Assembly: GCA_003162115.1 (NCBI GenBank)
Contig: PMMV01000002.1
Span: forward strand, 1-7,830
Direction: 5' to 3'
Length of the DNA stretch: 7,830 nt
Origin: Methanobacterium sp.
GTDB lineage: Archaea > Methanobacteriota > Methanobacteria > Methanobacteriales > Methanobacteriaceae
Positions 6,381 through 7,830 of this stretch are shown here, piece by piece. Every line of letters begins with the position of its first letter. The stretch's first letter is position 1. Under the pieces are notes generated by a model that saw nothing but the letters and a program-made list of their open reading frames with translations, did no database searches and was not told where the DNA came from. Both the position numbers and the translations under genes were made by a program.

Positions 6381-6409
6381 TATAATCTAAAAACTTCTCT
6401 TAGATTATA
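6381..6409. repeat. Inverted repeat with 10-bp arms, possible operator
   Basis: TATAATCTAA (6381-6390) and TTAGATTATA (6400-6409) are perfect reverse complements around a 9-base spacer. The inner TCTAA/TTAGA part is not simple AT repeat. It lies midway between the divergent sufC and mvhD genes, so it could be a shared operator. No T-tract follows, so a terminator is less likely. Confidence 0.5.
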
Positions 6410-6504
6410 TAATTAGAACATTTCATATCTGATCTTGGAAGTAATGAAAACAAATCGATTAATATTCTAATATATATGCTTTTCGGAATTGTTCTTTGAG
6501 TAAC

Positions 6505-6513
6505 CTTTATAAT
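6505..6513 (+). promoter_or_regulatory. Candidate TATA box of the mvh operon
   Basis: CTTTATAAT at 6505-6513 would place transcription start near 6535-6540, just at the start of the structured leader described below. Two other boxes compete: AATATATATG (6469-6478) and CATATAATG (6529-6537). Highly expressed methanogen hydrogenase operons may use more than one start; the choice here is by pattern only. Confidence 0.35.
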
Positions 6514-6533
6514 AACTATTTTGCTATCCATAT

Positions 6534-6580
6534 AATGTACATTAATAAGTCACCGGAATTGGTGAAGTTGATGGTACATT
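6534..6580 (+). promoter_or_regulatory. Nested stem-loop in the mvhD 5' leader
   Basis: An outer stem AATGTAC (6534-6540) with GTACATT (6574-6580) encloses an inner hairpin TCACC (6550-6554) with GGTGA (6561-6565) and a GGAATT loop. The whole structure ends 8 bases before the AGGAGG of mvhD. Because GTAC is self-complementary, the arms also read as imperfect direct repeats (6537-6550 and 6574-6587, 12 of 14 bases equal), which could instead be protein-binding sites on DNA. Function unproven. Confidence 0.4.
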
Positions 6581-6588
6581 GATAAATC

Positions 6589-6594
6589 AGGAGG
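6589..6594 (+). promoter_or_regulatory. Ribosome binding site of mvhD
   Basis: A full consensus AGGAGG, 7 bases before the ATG at 6602, fitting high translation of the hydrogenase operon. Confidence 0.8.
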
Positions 6595-6601
6595 AAACTC
6601 T

Positions 6602-7030
6602 ATGGCTGAGGATGATGTGAAGATCGTTATGTTTTGTTGTAACTGGTGCTCCTACGGGGGAGCTGACACCGCTGGTACTGCAAGGATGCAATATCCTCCA
6701 AACGTACGTGTAATAAGAGTTATGTGCTCTGGACGTATAGAACCACAGTTTGTTTTTAAAGCATTCCGTGAGGGAGCAGATGGTGTAATTGTAGCAGGAT
6801 GTCACCACGGTGACTGTCACTACGACGCAGGAAACTATAAATTAGATAGAAGAATGAGATTAATCTACAAATTAGCAGATGACCTAGGAATTGGAAGGGA
6901 AAGAATTTACCACGACTGGATATCTGCATCAGAAGGAGAAAAATTCGCGAATACCGTTGATATGATGGTGACCCGTATAAAAGGACTGGGTAAATCCCCA
7001 CTCAAGGAACAACTATCAGTTGAAGCATAA
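6602..7030 (+). CDS. mvhD: F420-non-reducing hydrogenase iron-sulfur subunit D
   Basis: A 142-residue [2Fe-2S] protein that links the MvhAG Ni-Fe hydrogenase to the HdrA subunit of heterodisulfide reductase, carrying electrons from H2 to the bifurcating flavin in the cytoplasm. Cysteines fall in the expected order: Cys12, Cys13 and Cys16 in [12 protein letters not shown] (11-22), Cys42 in MCSGR (41-45), and Cys67 and Cys72 in [10 protein letters not shown] (65-74). Length matches the free-standing family (about 140 residues), so it is not the MvhD-HdrA fusion seen in some lineages. It starts the operon behind a strong SD, and mvhG follows after 18 bases, the standard mvhDG(A)(B) order of Methanobacteriales. 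Composition is A-ending in codons, as in the suf and mmp14 genes. I see nothing missing. Confidence 0.93.
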   Translation: MAEDDVKIVMFCCNWCSYGGADTAGTARMQYPPNVRVIRVMCSGRIEPQFVFKAFREGADGVIVAGCHHGDCHYDAGNYKLDRRMRLIYKLADDLGIGRERIYHDWISASEGEKFANTVDMMVTRIKGLGKSPLKEQLSVEA

Positions 7031-7032
7031 GC

Positions 7033-7039
7033 GGAGGAG
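7033..7039 (+). promoter_or_regulatory. Ribosome binding site of mvhG
   Basis: GGAGGAG (7033-7039) in the 18-base gap between mvhD and mvhG, 9 bases before the ATG at 7049. It fixes the mvhG start. Confidence 0.7.
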
Positions 7040-7048
7040 TGAAATAAT

Positions 7049-7830
7049 ATGGCAGAAAAAGCTAAGATAGGGACCATGTGGCTATGTGGATGTTCAGGCT
7101 GTCACCTGTCTATTGCAGATATACATGAAGCAATAATAGATGTGATGGGACTTGCAGATTTCGAATTCAGCCCTGTTCTCATGGATGTTAAATATGATGA
7201 AGTTCCAGATGATCTGGATGTTATTATAATAGAAGGCGGAATTCGTAACGAAGAAAACCGTGAACTTGCCGAAATGCTAAGGAAAAAAGCAAAAATCGTC
7301 ATAGCATACGGTGTATGTGCGGTGTATGGTGGAATACCTGGACTAGGAAACTTGCATACAGTTGACGAACTTACAAAAGAAGCTTACGTCAACTCAGCAA
7401 GTACCTACAACGAAGAGGGTATAATACCATCTGAAGATGTACCAAAACTTGAAAGCAGGGTAAGACCACTTTCAGAAGCAATAGATGTGGATATTTCATT
7501 ACCTGGCTGCCCTACACGATCTGATGTTCTTGCAGAAGTGCTTGTGGGACTTTTAACAGGTGAACCAGCAAGTTTACCAACAACCAACCTCTGTGAAGTA
7601 TGTCCAAGAGAGAAACCACCAGAAGGAATGGCTATGGACAAGATCATTAGGCAGTTCGAACTTGGAAGACCAGAAGAAGAAATGTGTCTGGTACCCCAGG
7701 GACTGATATGCATGGGACCATCAACAACATCAATTTGTGGAGCAGAATGCCCAACCATTGGTATTCAGTGCAGAGGATGCTACGGACCAACAGCTAAGGT
7801 AACAGATCAGGGCGCAAAAATGATAAGTGC
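7049..7830 (+). CDS. mvhG: F420-non-reducing hydrogenase small subunit, 3' end cut by window edge
   Basis: The Fe-S cluster subunit of the Mvh Ni-Fe hydrogenase, which carries electrons from the Ni-Fe site in MvhA to MvhD. The window holds the first 260 residues of an expected total of roughly 300; the frame is open to the right edge. Visible: WLCGCSGCHLS (11-21) with the CxxC of the proximal cluster (Cys15, Cys18), AYGVCAVYGGIPGL (86-99) with Cys90, LPGCPTRSDV (151-160) with Cys154, LCEVCPREKPPEG (181-193), GLICMGPSTTSICGAECP (218-235), and CRGCYGPTAK (241-250) for the remaining clusters. There is no twin-arginine signal peptide, which fits a cytoplasmic enzyme. The mvhA large-subunit gene presumably follows beyond the edge. 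Family call is certain; F420-reducing FrhG is less likely because of the direct mvhD partner. Confidence 0.93.
   Translation, partial: MAEKAKIGTMWLCGCSGCHLSIADIHEAIIDVMGLADFEFSPVLMDVKYDEVPDDLDVIIIEGGIRNEENRELAEMLRKKAKIVIAYGVCAVYGGIPGLGNLHTVDELTKEAYVNSASTYNEEGIIPSEDVPKLESRVRPLSEAIDVDISLPGCPTRSDVLAEVLVGLLTGEPASLPTTNLCEVCPREKPPEGMAMDKIIRQFELGRPEEEMCLVPQGLICMGPSTTSICGAECPTIGIQCRGCYGPTAKVTDQGAKMIS

Larger units (their letters stand above)
6139..6501. other. Extremely AT-rich divergent intergenic region between sufC and mvhD
   Basis: No credible gene lies here. The region should hold the suf promoter (minus strand) and the distal part of the mvh promoter (plus strand). I could not pick a convincing TATA box for suf among the many AT stretches. 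It contains a perfect A8TTAAT8 palindrome (6292-6311), a near-perfect one at 6357-6373, and an inverted repeat with 10-bp arms (6381-6409). Long A- and T-tracts like these usually bend or stiffen DNA and disfavour archaeal histones, consistent with a promoter region. Confidence 0.6.

Noticed and set aside
6484..6561. Repeated CGGAATTG (6484-6491 and 6554-6561), 70 bases apart
   Set aside because: Only 8 bases and two copies, in AT-rich DNA containing the common GAATT string; no third copy seen in the region.
6589..6653. Possible pairing of the mvhD SD (AGGAG) with CTCCT at 6649-6653
   Set aside because: The CTCCT arises from the conserved Cys-Ser-Tyr codons of MvhD and is only 5 bases long; not enough for a regulatory claim.
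7405..7758. Minus-strand 117-codon frame inside mvhG
   Set aside because: Antisense of a conserved, cysteine-motif-rich part of the hydrogenase small subunit.
1..7830. CRISPR arrays, insertion sequences, tRNA/rRNA genes, attachment sites
   Set aside because: No regularly spaced repeats, transposase frames, tRNA cloverleaf or integrase-related sites were found when reading both strands.

Overview
The window looks like chromosomal DNA of a hydrogenotrophic methanogen of the order Methanobacteriales. Four genes point that way: a methanogenesis marker protein 14 gene, archaeal-type cobY, a two-gene archaeal sufC-sufB pair, and the start of an mvhDGA(B)-type hydrogenase operon. Intergenic DNA is very AT-rich, most starts have archaeal/bacterial-type Shine-Dalgarno (SD) sequences (AGGAGG, AGGTGAT), and the TATA-like boxes are archaeal in style. 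A Methanobacterium- or Methanobrevibacter-like source is my inference; I cannot name the species.

Layout. (1) 2-1336 (+): 3' part of an anion transporter of the DASS/SLC13 family, cut by the left edge, with T-rich codon use unlike the other genes and altered binding motifs. A hairpin plus T-tract (1363-1400) closes it. (2) 1553-3952 (+): a probable operon of mmp14 (ASKHA-type ATPase, methanogenesis marker 14), cobY (guanylyltransferase of cobamide synthesis) and a small PRC-barrel protein. (3) 3953-4156: AT-rich convergent terminator zone. (4) 4157-6138 (-): sufC-sufB, overlapping genes for a minimal SUF-like (SMS) Fe-S cluster assembly system. (5) 6139-6601: 463-base, extremely AT-rich divergent intergenic region with three symmetric elements and a structured leader next to mvhD. 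(6) 6602-7830 (+): mvhD and the first 260 codons of mvhG, running off the right edge.

Functional reading. MvhG and MvhD belong to the Ni-Fe hydrogenase that feeds electrons from H2 to heterodisulfide reductase (HdrABC) for flavin-based electron bifurcation. SufBC would supply the many Fe-S clusters these proteins need. CobY makes the activated nucleotide loop of the cobamide used by the Mtr methyltransferase. Marker 14 is an uncharacterised methanogen-specific ATPase-like protein whose fold family includes activators of corrinoid enzymes, so its place directly before cobY is suggestive. The window is mostly core methanogen genes, not an accessory island. I see no CRISPR array, insertion sequence, rRNA or tRNA. 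The most useful leads are the transporter's unusual motifs and mosaic codon use, the mmp14-cobY link, the cysteine pattern of the SufBC pair, and the palindromes and leader structure between sufC and mvhD.
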